25,986 nucleotides of DNA, from contig JAZRMQ010000020.1 in NCBI GenBank assembly GCA_045647745.1, positions 1 through 25,986 of the forward strand, in the 5' to 3' direction. Positions 1 through 6,748 of this stretch are shown here, piece after piece (position 1 is the stretch's first letter; every line of letters begins with the position of its first letter). The DNA comes from HGM04593 sp045647745. Its GTDB lineage: Bacteria > Bacteroidota > Bacteroidia > Bacteroidales > Bacteroidaceae. The notes beneath the pieces are model-generated. The model was not told the DNA's origin. It saw only the letters and a list, made by a program, of their open reading frames with translations, and did no database searches. Made by a program: the position numbers and the translations under genes.

Positions 1-95
1 ATACCATACTTGGTGTGGATGTAATTGATGGAATAACCATCTTCGAGCATATGCATATATTTTAGCAATGCTGAATAATCGTGTTTTTTACGCAT
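1..95 (-). CDS. N-terminus of an IS3-type transposase OrfA (partial)
   Basis: The minus-strand frame starts with ATG at 95 and is open to the window edge. It encodes about 31 residues beginning MRKKHDYSALLKYMHMLEDG, followed by YSINYIHTKYG. The stretch GYSINYIHTKYG looks like the first helix-turn-helix of IS3/IS150 OrfA proteins, which bind the IS ends, and the length and basic start fit that family. Its position just inside a plausible IS end supports the call. Only the start of the gene is visible, so intactness cannot be judged. It could instead be another helix-turn-helix DNA-binding protein. Confidence 0.55.
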   Translation of the reverse strand, partial: MRKKHDYSALLKYMHMLEDGYSINYIHTKYG

Positions 96-143
96 AAAAT
101 AAACCCCAAAGTTTTTTGTCCAAACTTTGGGGTTCACTTCACA
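1..143 (-). mobile_element. Terminal part of an IS150-like (IS3 family) insertion sequence, cut by the window edge
   Basis: On the minus strand, from about 143 leftward, the sequence begins TGTGAAGTGAACCCC and continues AAAGTTTGGACA. This is the kind of terminal inverted repeat seen in IS150-group IS3 elements, and a transposase-like reading frame starts about 25 bases further on. Within the end, CCCCAAAGTTT (104-114) and AAACTTTGGGG (122-132) form a hairpin that extends to 13 bp at 102-134 with a 7-base loop. Such a hairpin could block outside transcription entering the transposase gene, and could also end pflA transcription. The boundary at 143 is inferred from the TG start. The other end and the target duplication lie outside the window. 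Confidence 0.5.
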
Positions 144-164
144 CTGCTTCTCTTTTTTTTGTCA

Positions 165-896
165 TTAATTCACAAAGACACAATCAAAATACTCATCAAA
201 GATTGCTTTTGCCTCATCAAGCTGCTGCGGAGTATTCTCCTTGACACCCTTCAGCTTATATTCCATTCCAAGAGGTTCATATTTATGCGCTCCCAAAGTA
301 TGGTATGGCAAAATCTCAATACGTTTAATCATATCATATTCCTTAAAATGCTCACCAAGAGCACGGATATCCTCCTCGAAAGAGCTGTATCCCTGAACAA
401 GCACATAGCGTAACCAGAAGGGACGACCATTATCCTGCAACCACTTTGCAGTTTTCAAGGTCTGCTCGTTACTGCGCTCTGTGAGTGTTTTGTGACGCTC
501 CGGATTAAACTGCTTAACGTCGAGCATTACCAAATCAACTAAAGAGAAAAGTTCCTCGACATCACTGTTCCAGATGCTGCCATTAGTATCTATGCACACG
601 TGAATACCTTGCTCTTTGAGACGCTTCACCAATGGGACAAGAGCTTTCGCCTGAAATGTTGGCTCACCACCGCTGAAAGTAACACCACCCTTTTTGCCAA
701 AGAAAGCCTTTTCACTCATTGCCTGACGCACAATATCTTCAATATCTGTTTCTGTGCTTTCGCCCTTGCAATCTATTGTATCGGGGTTTGCACAATACAA
801 GCAACGGAAATTACAGCCTTGCAAAAAGACAACAAGACGCAAGCCGGGACCATCAAAAGTGCCCAAAGACTCGTATGAATGTACTCTGATATTCAT
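165..896 (-). CDS. pflA: Pyruvate formate-lyase activating enzyme (radical SAM)
   Basis: This cytoplasmic radical-SAM enzyme installs the glycyl radical on pyruvate formate-lyase using S-adenosylmethionine and a 4Fe-4S cluster. I place the start at the ATG at 896, giving 243 aa. The longer open frame to 953 would run through the hairpin downstream of pflB. From this start the cluster motif CxxxCxxC is C28, C32 and C35 (GCNFRCLYC), preceded by FDGPGLR, which is typical of activases. The SAM-contacting GGEP follows (TFSGGEP). Length matches the usual 240-250 aa. It lies 81 bases downstream of pflB on the same strand, the usual arrangement. No Shine-Dalgarno sequence is visible. Its 3' end is only about 20 bases from an IS end. 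Confidence 0.95.
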   Translation of the reverse strand: MNIRVHSYESLGTFDGPGLRLVVFLQGCNFRCLYCANPDTIDCKGESTETDIEDIVRQAMSEKAFFGKKGGVTFSGGEPTFQAKALVPLVKRLKEQGIHVCIDTNGSIWNSDVEELFSLVDLVMLDVKQFNPERHKTLTERSNEQTLKTAKWLQDNGRPFWLRYVLVQGYSSFEEDIRALGEHFKEYDMIKRIEILPYHTLGAHKYEPLGMEYKLKGVKENTPQQLDEAKAIFDEYFDCVFVN

Positions 897-910
897 AATC
901 GTTATTTTGT

Positions 911-943
911 AAAAATAGGCCGGCCAAAAAGCCAGCCTATTTC
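911..943 (-). terminator. Hairpin with T-tract between pflB and pflA
   Basis: On the minus strand, AAATAGGCTGGC and GCCGGCCTATTT form a 12-bp stem with a six-base loop (TTTTTG). The stem contains one G-U pair, which would be a mismatch in plus-strand RNA, so the structure is better made in the minus transcript. TTTTTAC follows. This looks like an intrinsic terminator or attenuator that lets only part of the pflB transcription reach pflA. Confidence 0.65.
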
Positions 944-977
944 TGTTATTCAATTAACTCGTTTCAATCGCGGGTTA

Positions 978-3206
978 TTACATACGCTCGTGGAAAGAAC
1001 GTGAGATAACCTCCAACTGGTGTTCACGGCTAAGTCTGATGAAGTTTACAGCATAACCTGATACACGAATTGTCAACTGAGGATATTTCTCGGGGTGTTC
1101 CATAGCATCCATAAGCATCTCACGGTTAAGAACGTTTACATTCAAGTGGTGAGCACCCTTTGTGAAGTAACCATCCATCAAAGTAACAAGGTTCTCTACA
1201 CGTGTAGCATCGTCAACACCGAGTGACTTTGGAATGATAGAGAATGTGTTACTGATACCATCCTGTGAGTCACGATAACGCAATTTTGCAACAGAGCTCA
1301 ATGATGCAACTGCACCCTTCTTGTCGCGTCCGTGCATTGGGTTAGCACCGGGAGCAAAAGCAACGCCCTTAGCGCGACCATCAGGAGTAGCACCTGTCTT
1401 CTTACCATACATCACGTTTGTTGTAATTGTAGGCAATGACAATGTAGGCTTAGCGTTCTTGTAAACAGGGTGCTTCTTAAGCTCCTCGCTGAAGAAGTAT
1501 ACCAAGTCAACACCAAGGTGGTCAACACGGTCGTCGTCGTTACCAAAGCAGGGGAACTCATTCTCAATATCAAATGACTCTGTCAAGCCAAGCTCGTTGC
1601 GCTTAACTGTCACCTTACCATACTTGATAGCTGAGAGTGAGTCGATTGCAATTGAAAGACCTGCAACACCATCGGCAAGGTTGATAGAAGGATCGGTGTC
1701 GATGAACGCCATCTGAGCCTTCTCATAATAATACTTATCGTGCATATAGTGGATGATGTTCATTGAGTCGTTGTAAACACGAGCAATCTCAACAAGCACC
1801 TTCTTGTAGTTAGCAAGAACCTCCTCGTAGTTGAGTACATCGCCCTCGAGAACAGGAATATCCTTAACTACAACAGTACCTGTATTCTCGCAACGGCCAC
1901 CATTGATAGCAAGCAAGAGAGCCTTTGCAAGGTTGCAACGTGCACCGAAGAACTGGATTTGCTTACCAACTGCCTGATAAGATACACAGCAAGCAATACC
2001 ATAATCGTCGCACTCACGAACCTCACGCATCAAAGTATCGTTCTCGTACTGGATTGATGATGTGTCAATAGAAACCTTTGCGCAGAACTCTTTAAAGCCC
2101 TCGGGCAACTCGTGGCTCCATAGAACAGTCATATTAGGCTCTGGTGAAGGTCCGAGGTTGTAAAGTGTCTGCAAGAAACGGAACGATGTCTTTGTAACCT
2201 TTGTACGACCATCATTGAAACGACCGCCGATAGCCTCTGTTACCCAAGTTGGGTCACCGGCGAAGAGGTCGTTGTAAGACTGCATACGCAAGTGGCGAAC
2301 CATACGCAATTTGATTACAAACTGGTCGATAAGCTCCTGAGCAAAAGTCTCGTCGATGTTACCATTGTCAAGGTCGTACTGAATATAGATATCAAGGAAC
2401 GAAGAAACGTTACCAAGTGACATTGCAGCACCATCCTGCTCCTTAACAGCAGCAAGGTATGCCATATATGTCCACTGAACAGCCTCTTGAGCGCTTGTTG
2501 CAGGACGAGAAAGGTCAAGACCATAGTACTCGCCAAGAACTTTAATCTCCTTCAAAGCCTTAATCTGCTCTGCTACCTCCTCACGGAGACGGATTGTGTG
2601 CTCAGTCATTGGGCTCACCAATCCCTTCAAATCGGCCTGCTTAGCCTCGATAAGACGATCAAGACCATAGAGAGCAAGACGGCGGTAGTCACCGATTATA
2701 CGGCCACGAGCATAGTTATCGGGCAGACCGGTAAGGAAGCCCAATGAACGATACATACGAATCTCCTCGTTGTAAGCATCGAACACACCGTCGTTGTGAG
2801 TCTTGCGATAGTGATAGAAAATATCCTTAACTTTCTCGTCTACGGGAATACCATTCTCGAGACAAGCCTTCTCTACAACCTTAATACCACCGAAAGGCTT
2901 GATAGCACGTTTCAGCAACTCGTCGGTCTGCAAACCAACAATAAGCTCATTCTCTTTGTCAATGTAACCAGCCTTGTGCGATGTGATTGTAGAAACGGTC
3001 TTGTTATCCAAAGCACGCACACCATTGTTAGCACGCTCCTCGGCAAGAGCCTTTACACACTCGCCCCATACCTTCTTTGTTCTCTCGGTAGGGCCAACCA
3101 AGAATGAAGCATCTCCCTCATAAGGAGTGATGTTCTCGTGTACAAAATCACCAACGTTGATTTCCTTGCACCACAAGCCATCTTTAAAATTCAATTTCTT
3201 TTCCAT
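978..3206 (-). CDS. pflB: Pyruvate formate-lyase (formate C-acetyltransferase)
   Basis: A cytoplasmic glycyl-radical enzyme converting pyruvate and CoA to acetyl-CoA and formate in anaerobic fermentation. The 742-aa length is close to the E. coli enzyme. The two active-site cysteines are adjacent at C406-C407 (YGIACCVS). The glycyl radical site is G717 in RVSGYAVNF, 25 residues from the C-terminus, as expected. Substrate-pocket sequences such as GPSPEPNMTVLWS are present. The activase gene pflA follows on the same strand after a terminator-like hairpin. A Bacteroidetes-type promoter lies upstream at about 3281-3314. Confidence 0.97.
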   Translation of the reverse strand: MEKKLNFKDGLWCKEINVGDFVHENITPYEGDASFLVGPTERTKKVWGECVKALAEERANNGVRALDNKTVSTITSHKAGYIDKENELIVGLQTDELLKRAIKPFGGIKVVEKACLENGIPVDEKVKDIFYHYRKTHNDGVFDAYNEEIRMYRSLGFLTGLPDNYARGRIIGDYRRLALYGLDRLIEAKQADLKGLVSPMTEHTIRLREEVAEQIKALKEIKVLGEYYGLDLSRPATSAQEAVQWTYMAYLAAVKEQDGAAMSLGNVSSFLDIYIQYDLDNGNIDETFAQELIDQFVIKLRMVRHLRMQSYNDLFAGDPTWVTEAIGGRFNDGRTKVTKTSFRFLQTLYNLGPSPEPNMTVLWSHELPEGFKEFCAKVSIDTSSIQYENDTLMREVRECDDYGIACCVSYQAVGKQIQFFGARCNLAKALLLAINGGRCENTGTVVVKDIPVLEGDVLNYEEVLANYKKVLVEIARVYNDSMNIIHYMHDKYYYEKAQMAFIDTDPSINLADGVAGLSIAIDSLSAIKYGKVTVKRNELGLTESFDIENEFPCFGNDDDRVDHLGVDLVYFFSEELKKHPVYKNAKPTLSLPTITTNVMYGKKTGATPDGRAKGVAFAPGANPMHGRDKKGAVASLSSVAKLRYRDSQDGISNTFSIIPKSLGVDDATRVENLVTLMDGYFTKGAHHLNVNVLNREMLMDAMEHPEKYPQLTIRVSGYAVNFIRLSREHQLEVISRSFHERM

Positions 3207-3280
3207 AGTTTTTATATGATATATGGTTTAAAAATCATTTTAGCAACAAAGAAAGAGTGCGCTCTCACCCTATTGCTCCG

Positions 3281-3314
3281 CAAAGATAATAAATTTTAAA
3301 ATAAAGCACACAAA
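3281..3314 (-). promoter_or_regulatory. Probable pflB promoter
   Basis: The minus strand carries TATCTTTG (complement of 3281-3288), an exact TAnnTTTG -7 element, with TTTG (complement of 3311-3314) 22 bp upstream as a possible -33 box. The spacing is slightly long. The predicted transcript start lies about 70 bases before the pflB ATG. Confidence 0.55.
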
Positions 3315-3328
3315 TTTTTCGGATATAA

Positions 3329-3396
3329 TTACGATAAAAATTTAAATTATTTCATTTTTGCAATGATTTCATACTGCAATACACATTTTATCGTAA
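3329..3396. repeat. 11-bp inverted repeat upstream of the pflB promoter
   Basis: TTACGATAAAA (3329-3339) and TTTTATCGTAA (3386-3396) are perfect inverted copies separated by 46 bases. They lie between the pflB promoter and the end of the glycosyltransferase gene. They could be paired binding sites for a regulator of pflB, or a long-loop transcript structure ending the upstream gene. No adjacent T-tract argues for the second use. Confidence 0.4.
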
Positions 3397-3425
3397 AAAC
3401 AAACACAAAGTGATGCCGAAAAAGA

Positions 3426-4571
3426 CTATTTAGCGCTCAAAATTTTTTCATAGCACCGCATCGTTTGGCGCGCAAAGTTCTCCATCGAGAAACGCGCAGC
3501 CCACTCCACTCCTGCAGCAATCATTTTTGTCCTGACCTCGGGATTAAAGCATTTTTTCACTGCCAATGCAATCCCCTCAACGTCAAAAGGCTCCACATAA
3601 AGTGAGCCCGGACCACCGGCCTCCTCAAGACACGAGCCCGTAGCAGCAACCACCGGCACGCGAGAGTTCAAAGCCTCGAGCAAAGGAATACCAAAGCCCT
3701 CATACAACGACATATAAGCAAAAACATCTGCACACTGATAAACAACCGGCAAATCGTCATAAGGCACATTATGCAGCAGATGCACTCTGTGAGAAAGATT
3801 ATTGTCTGCAACAAATTTATCAATGAGAGAAGTATATTTTGTTCTGCGGCCAACAGCCACCAGATGAACATCATCGGGCAACAGCAAAAGCGCCTTAACC
3901 ACCGAAAGCAAATTCTTACGCTCCTCTATAGTGCCCACTGAGATAATAAACTTATCGGGCAAAGAATATCTAGCCTTAACCTCGGCTATACGCTCGGGCG
4001 CAGCCTGCTGCGAAAACAGAGAGTCGCACCCTTGATAGATAACAGAGACCTTTTCGGGCAACACACCGTAATCCTTTACAATATCACGTTTAGTACATTC
4101 ACTCACTGCAATTATATGATCGGCATTCAAGCAAGCACGACGGAATTTATAATCATAGATACAGCGGTCCACAAAAGGATAACAACCGGGCAAACGTCTG
4201 AAAATAACGTCGTGCACCGTAACAACGCTTTTCACCGAAGAAGAGACGGAACGAATATTCAGCGGCAACTCATTGCTCAATCCGTGAAAAAGTTCCACCC
4301 CATCGGCGGCAACCATCTTAGTCACACCCCAAACGCGCCAAAGCGACCTAAACCTGCGCGCAAGCCCCCCAAGCGGAAGCACACACCTCATACAGCCGCC
4401 CGACTGAGCCAGAATATCCTCAAATTTAGGATTTTTCACAGCCCTAGGGATATATACAGAATACTCCTCACCCGGATAATATTTCTGTAGCGCTTCAAGA
4501 ACATACCTGCTATAATTTCCAAGCCCCGTAAAATTCTGCGCCGCACGTTTACCATCAAAACCAATCTTCAT
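3426..4571 (-). CDS. Glycosyltransferase family 4 (GT-B fold)
   Basis: A probable sugar-nucleotide-dependent glycosyltransferase for an envelope glycan; acceptor and donor are unknown. The start is placed at the ATG at 4571 (381 aa, MKIGFDGKRAAQNFTGLGNY). The longer open frame to 4646 would begin upstream of the promoter -7 box at 4615-4622. The N-terminal domain has the glycine-rich acceptor loop (FTGLGNYSRYV). The C-terminal domain has VGTIEERKNL and the nucleotide-sugar EGFGIPLLEALNSRVPVV signature with its E-x7-E arrangement, typical of GT4. It has no glycosyltransferase neighbours here and stands alone between pflB and tRNA-Ser. No membrane segment is seen in the chosen form. Confidence 0.87.
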   Translation of the reverse strand: MKIGFDGKRAAQNFTGLGNYSRYVLEALQKYYPGEEYSVYIPRAVKNPKFEDILAQSGGCMRCVLPLGGLARRFRSLWRVWGVTKMVAADGVELFHGLSNELPLNIRSVSSSVKSVVTVHDVIFRRLPGCYPFVDRCIYDYKFRRACLNADHIIAVSECTKRDIVKDYGVLPEKVSVIYQGCDSLFSQQAAPERIAEVKARYSLPDKFIISVGTIEERKNLLSVVKALLLLPDDVHLVAVGRRTKYTSLIDKFVADNNLSHRVHLLHNVPYDDLPVVYQCADVFAYMSLYEGFGIPLLEALNSRVPVVAATGSCLEEAGGPGSLYVEPFDVEGIALAVKKCFNPEVRTKMIAAGVEWAARFSMENFARQTMRCYEKILSAK

Positions 4572-4614
4572 TTTATAACAAATTAGCAACCACCAAAAAA
4601 CAACACACAATAAA

Positions 4615-4646
4615 CAAAAATAGTACATTTTATCATCATTGAGCAA
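4615..4646 (-). promoter_or_regulatory. Probable promoter of the GT4 gene
   Basis: The minus strand has TATTTTTG (complement of 4615-4622), matching TAnnTTTG, with TTGC (complement of 4643-4646) at a 20-bp spacing. It sits about 45 bases before the ATG at 4571 and decides against the longer reading frame start. Confidence 0.6.
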
Positions 4647-4694
4647 TGCAAAGCCAAAAAAAATGCGATTTATTTATTTTTTTGCTGTTTTTTC

Positions 4695-4725
4695 TTGCAC
4701 AATACATTTTTTTGATATACCTTTG
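4695..4725 (+). promoter_or_regulatory. tRNA-Ser promoter
   Basis: TTGC (4695-4698) and TACCTTTG (4718-4725) are separated by 19 bp, a very good match to the Bacteroidetes housekeeping promoter. The tRNA begins 47 bases after the -7 box. Confidence 0.75.
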
Positions 4726-4772
4726 CATCATCAAACGAGAAGAGACCACATTCTCGTGCAAAAACAACCTTA

Positions 4773-4857
4773 GGAGAGGTGGCAGAGTGGTCGATTGCAC
4801 CGGTCTTGAAAACCGACGTACCGAGAGGTACCGGGGGTTCGAATCCCTCTCTCTCCG
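4773..4857 (+). tRNA. tRNA-Ser (anticodon UGA)
   Basis: The acceptor stem pairs GGAGAGG (4773-4779) with TCTCTCC (4850-4856), with one G-U pair and discriminator G4857. The anticodon loop CTTGAAA (4805-4811) contains TGA at 4807-4809, reading UCA serine codons. A long variable arm, GTACC-gaga-GGTAC, is diagnostic of class II tRNA-Ser. The T-loop TTCGAAT has its stem. CCA is not encoded, as is usual in this phylum. The base pair at the foot of the anticodon stem is a C-A mismatch. The 3' end borders a probable integrated island. Confidence 0.96.
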
Positions 4858-4864
4858 CTGAAAT

Positions 4865-4904
4865 AAACCTACAAGATATTGATTTTCAATCTTGTAGGTT
4901 TTTT
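4865..4904 (+). terminator. Intrinsic terminator after tRNA-Ser
   Basis: AAACCTACAAGAT (4865-4877) and ATCTTGTAGGTTT (4889-4901) form a 13-bp perfect stem with an 11-base loop, running directly into a T-tract. Confidence 0.9.
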
Positions 4905-5152
4905 CTATACCCAAAAAGATGCACCAAAAATGCACCGAACCTCGCCCCTACGCACTCCTACGGGTGTTTTCTTCCCATACATCCATACTTTCTATCCTCA
5001 TATGCGACATATATAATAAGGTATCTGCCTGACAGCACAAAATGCGCCGTGTATTTTTTCTGCCATTTTCTGTAAAAAAATGCACGAAAAAAGGGAACTA
5101 CATTTGTATTTGTGCGACGCAAAAAATTATTATTATTATTTTGATTATTTAT
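4905..5152. other. Gene-free left arm of the tRNA-Ser island
   Basis: No convincing gene lies here. The stretch holds repeated ATGCAC motifs: TGCACC at 4920-4925 and 4931-4936, and ATGCACG near 5080. There is an isolated TACATTTG box at 5099-5106 pointing rightward with no plus-strand gene after it, and a short ATT run (5126-5140). This composition resembles the end of a tRNA-targeting integrative element whose integrase is absent, but that is inference. Confidence 0.35.
4925..4936 (+). repeat. Left copy of a 12-bp inverted repeat bounding the island
   Basis: CAAAAATGCACC here is the exact reverse complement of GGTGCATTTTTG at 8286-8297. A second TGCACC lies 5 bases to its left, at 4920-4925. 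The pair brackets the four island genes, as expected for recombinase-binding ends of a mobile element. Confidence 0.4.
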
Positions 5153-5653
5153 TCATTTCGTTCTGTCCAACAACACAAAAATCTTACTCAATTTAATTAT
5201 TGGTTTTCCCAAGTATGTTGAAACATTATATCCGTTATGTTTTGCATAATCAAAAATCGTGTTCCGAATATCATTAGTGTAGTATATGCAGAGAATCTTT
5301 TTTTCTAAAAGTTCGTGCCACGCTATAGGTATCCCCACTTTTTCAATATCATTAACTTTTCCAATGCTCAAAGCAAGGGCTACAAGACTTCTGTAAAAAT
5401 CGCCATATTCAGCAATAGGCTCAACCCCGAATACTGATTTTACATTTTCTACAAACATTTTCAACAGCAATAGGTCTTCAAATAAATTCAATTCTATAAT
5501 ATAGTCCAATTCAACTTTCACTAATGTTGATATTATATCACTTGGGGTTTTATAAAGTTTTTTAATTCCCCAATTTGTTTGAAAAATCAATGAATCAATC
5601 ATTGCCTTTTGCTTAACTGTGTCGTTTTGTTTTTTTTGATGTTTGTTTTTCAT
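5153..5653 (-). CDS. Hypothetical protein of the tRNA-Ser island (166 aa)
   Basis: I do not recognise this protein. It is 166 aa with a very basic, lysine- and glutamine-rich first 16 residues (MKNKHQKKQNDTVKQK). The rest looks helical and leucine/isoleucine-rich, for example IIELNLFEDLLLLKMFVENV around residues 52-71. No signal peptide, membrane segment or catalytic motif stands out, so it is probably cytoplasmic. It is transcribed divergently from the WYL regulator gene. A 19-bp dyad shared with two other island promoters lies 73 bases upstream (5726-5744). The gene is much more AT-rich than the housekeeping genes nearby, consistent with horizontal acquisition. Start is the only plausible ATG, at 5653. 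Confidence 0.7.
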   Translation of the reverse strand: MKNKHQKKQNDTVKQKAMIDSLIFQTNWGIKKLYKTPSDIISTLVKVELDYIIELNLFEDLLLLKMFVENVKSVFGVEPIAEYGDFYRSLVALALSIGKVNDIEKVGIPIAWHELLEKKILCIYYTNDIRNTIFDYAKHNGYNVSTYLGKPIIKLSKIFVLLDRTK

Positions 5654-5703
5654 TGTAGTATTATCTTGTTGCTATAATATAAATACGAAAGTTTCTATTG
5701 CCT

Positions 5704-5733
5704 TCAATATAAAACAATACAGATATGTGCAAA
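5704..5733 (-). promoter_or_regulatory. Candidate promoter of the 166-aa gene
   Basis: The minus strand has TTTGC (complement of 5729-5733), 17 bp, then TATATTGA (complement of 5704-5711), a near match to TATATTTG. The -33 box is inside the island dyad at 5726-5744, so a protein bound to the dyad would be expected to block it. Confidence 0.4.
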
Positions 5734-5744
5734 AACACTGCATA
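5726..5744 (-). promoter_or_regulatory. Island operator copy 3 (before the 166-aa gene)
   Basis: On the minus strand this reads TATGCAG-TGTTT-TTGCACA, a 7+5+7 dyad. It matches copy 2 (7681-7699) at 17 of 19 positions and copy 1 (5784-5802) with the same half-site spacing. It overlaps the candidate -33 box of the minus-strand promoter. Confidence 0.6.
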
Positions 5745-5782
5745 CCGTAGCAAAAATTTCAATTTGGGAATAATATTTAATG

Positions 5783-5803
5783 CTATGCAATGATTTTGCA
5801 TAG
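5783..5803 (+). promoter_or_regulatory. Island operator copy 1 (before the WYL gene)
   Basis: CTATGCAA (5783-5790), spacer TGATT, then TTGCATAG (5796-5803): a perfect 8-bp dyad. It ends 8 bases before the -7 box TATATTTG (5812-5819) of the WYL regulator gene, where a repressor would act. Autoregulation through such inverted repeats is known for BrxR/CapW-type WYL proteins. Confidence 0.7.
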
Positions 5804-5811
5804 GCGTTCAT

Positions 5812-5819
5812 TATATTTG
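5812..5819 (+). promoter_or_regulatory. -7 box of the WYL regulator promoter
   Basis: TATATTTG matches TAnnTTTG exactly and lies 22 bases before the ATG at 5842. No good -33 box is visible; its expected place is occupied by the operator dyad. Confidence 0.55.
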
Positions 5820-5841
5820 TGACAGACATCGAATATAAGTT

Positions 5842-6744
5842 ATGATAAGCAAGACATTTAATCGTTATATTTGGTTGCTGAATACGCTCCTTCAGTATAA
5901 GCAACTCGCCTATGAAGAAATCAACGCATTATGGAAAGAAAGTTGCTTGGGCAGTGGTGCTCCGTTGCCTTTGCGTACATTCCACCAACATAAAAATGCT
6001 GTAGAGGAAATGTTTGGGGTTGAAATAAAATGCGATGCTTCAAATGGGTATAGATATTATATATCAACTCCCGATACATTGAAAAATGACAGTATCCGCA
6101 AATGGCTCTTAAACTCGTTTACCCTTTCCAATATGATATCGGCAGGGCATAATATGAAAGAGAGAATACTGTTTGAGGAGATACCTTGTGGGACAGAATA
6201 TCTGCAAACTGTTATTGAGGCAATGCAGAAATCAAAAGAATTGCAAATTGATTATCAGCAGTTCTATGGGCATAGAGAAACATTTAATATTCAACCTTAT
6301 GCTATGAAGGTTTATCACCAACGCTGGTATGTGGTTGGTTATATCAAAGAACTTGGGGGTATAAGGAATATAGCACTTGACCGCACACTTGAAATGAACC
6401 TGTCTGCCACCTCATTTATATTGCCGAAGGATTTTGATGCAGAGAAGTATTATGCAAACTCTATTGGAATATATGTAAATGAGGAACTTAAACCCACAAA
6501 AGTAAAGATAAGGGCTTATGGCAAGCAGATAGAATATTTGCGTTCTTTACCACTTCATTGTTCCCAAAAAGAGGGTGCATCAAGGTATGGTGAATTTTGC
6601 GAGTTTGAATACAAATTATGCCTGACACCCGAACTCTCAACCCACATACTTGCTATGGGGGAGAATGTAGAGGTGCTGGAACCCATTGAATTGAGAGATG
6701 AGATAAAAAGAAGATTGGAAGAATGTTTAACTAAATATACTTGA
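5842..6744 (+). CDS. WYL-domain transcriptional regulator
   Basis: A 300-aa DNA-binding regulator, probably sensing a nucleotide or other ligand through its WYL domain. Residues 1-75 form an N-terminal winged helix-turn-helix (for example LPLRTFHQHKNAVEEMFGVEI, then NGYRYYI as the wing). Residues about 118-187 are the WYL domain, with QIDYQQFYG, QPYAMKVYHQRWYVVGY and IALDRT, close to the family signature. Residues about 217-298 fit the WCX C-terminal extension. The architecture is that of YafY/BrxR/CapW-like proteins, which repress defence operons. A dyad (5783-5803) just upstream suggests autoregulation. The endonuclease frame begins 4 bases after the stop, so the two are probably co-transcribed. 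AT-rich, island-borne. Confidence 0.88.
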   Translation: MISKTFNRYIWLLNTLLQYKQLAYEEINALWKESCLGSGAPLPLRTFHQHKNAVEEMFGVEIKCDASNGYRYYISTPDTLKNDSIRKWLLNSFTLSNMISAGHNMKERILFEEIPCGTEYLQTVIEAMQKSKELQIDYQQFYGHRETFNIQPYAMKVYHQRWYVVGYIKELGGIRNIALDRTLEMNLSATSFILPKDFDAEKYYANSIGIYVNEELKPTKVKIRAYGKQIEYLRSLPLHCSQKEGASRYGEFCEFEYKLCLTPELSTHILAMGENVEVLEPIELRDEIKRRLEECLTKYT

Positions 6745-6748
6745 TGTT

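Noticed and set aside
897..953. Longer pflA start at 953
   Set aside because: It would translate through the terminator-like hairpin, and the residues do not match the activase N-terminus, which begins at 896.
3358..3368. TGCAATGATTT upstream of pflB, identical to part of island operator copy 1
   Set aside because: The second half-site is not at the right spacing, the gene is unrelated, and an 11-base match in AT-rich DNA can arise by chance.
4779..5075. Open frame running through tRNA-Ser into the island
   Set aside because: Its first 26 codons are the tRNA gene itself, and the rest crosses the terminator. This is a familiar annotation artefact.
5126..5140. Five ATT repeats as a phase-variable microsatellite
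   Set aside because: It lies in a gene-free stretch, is short, and is not within a promoter spacer or a reading frame.
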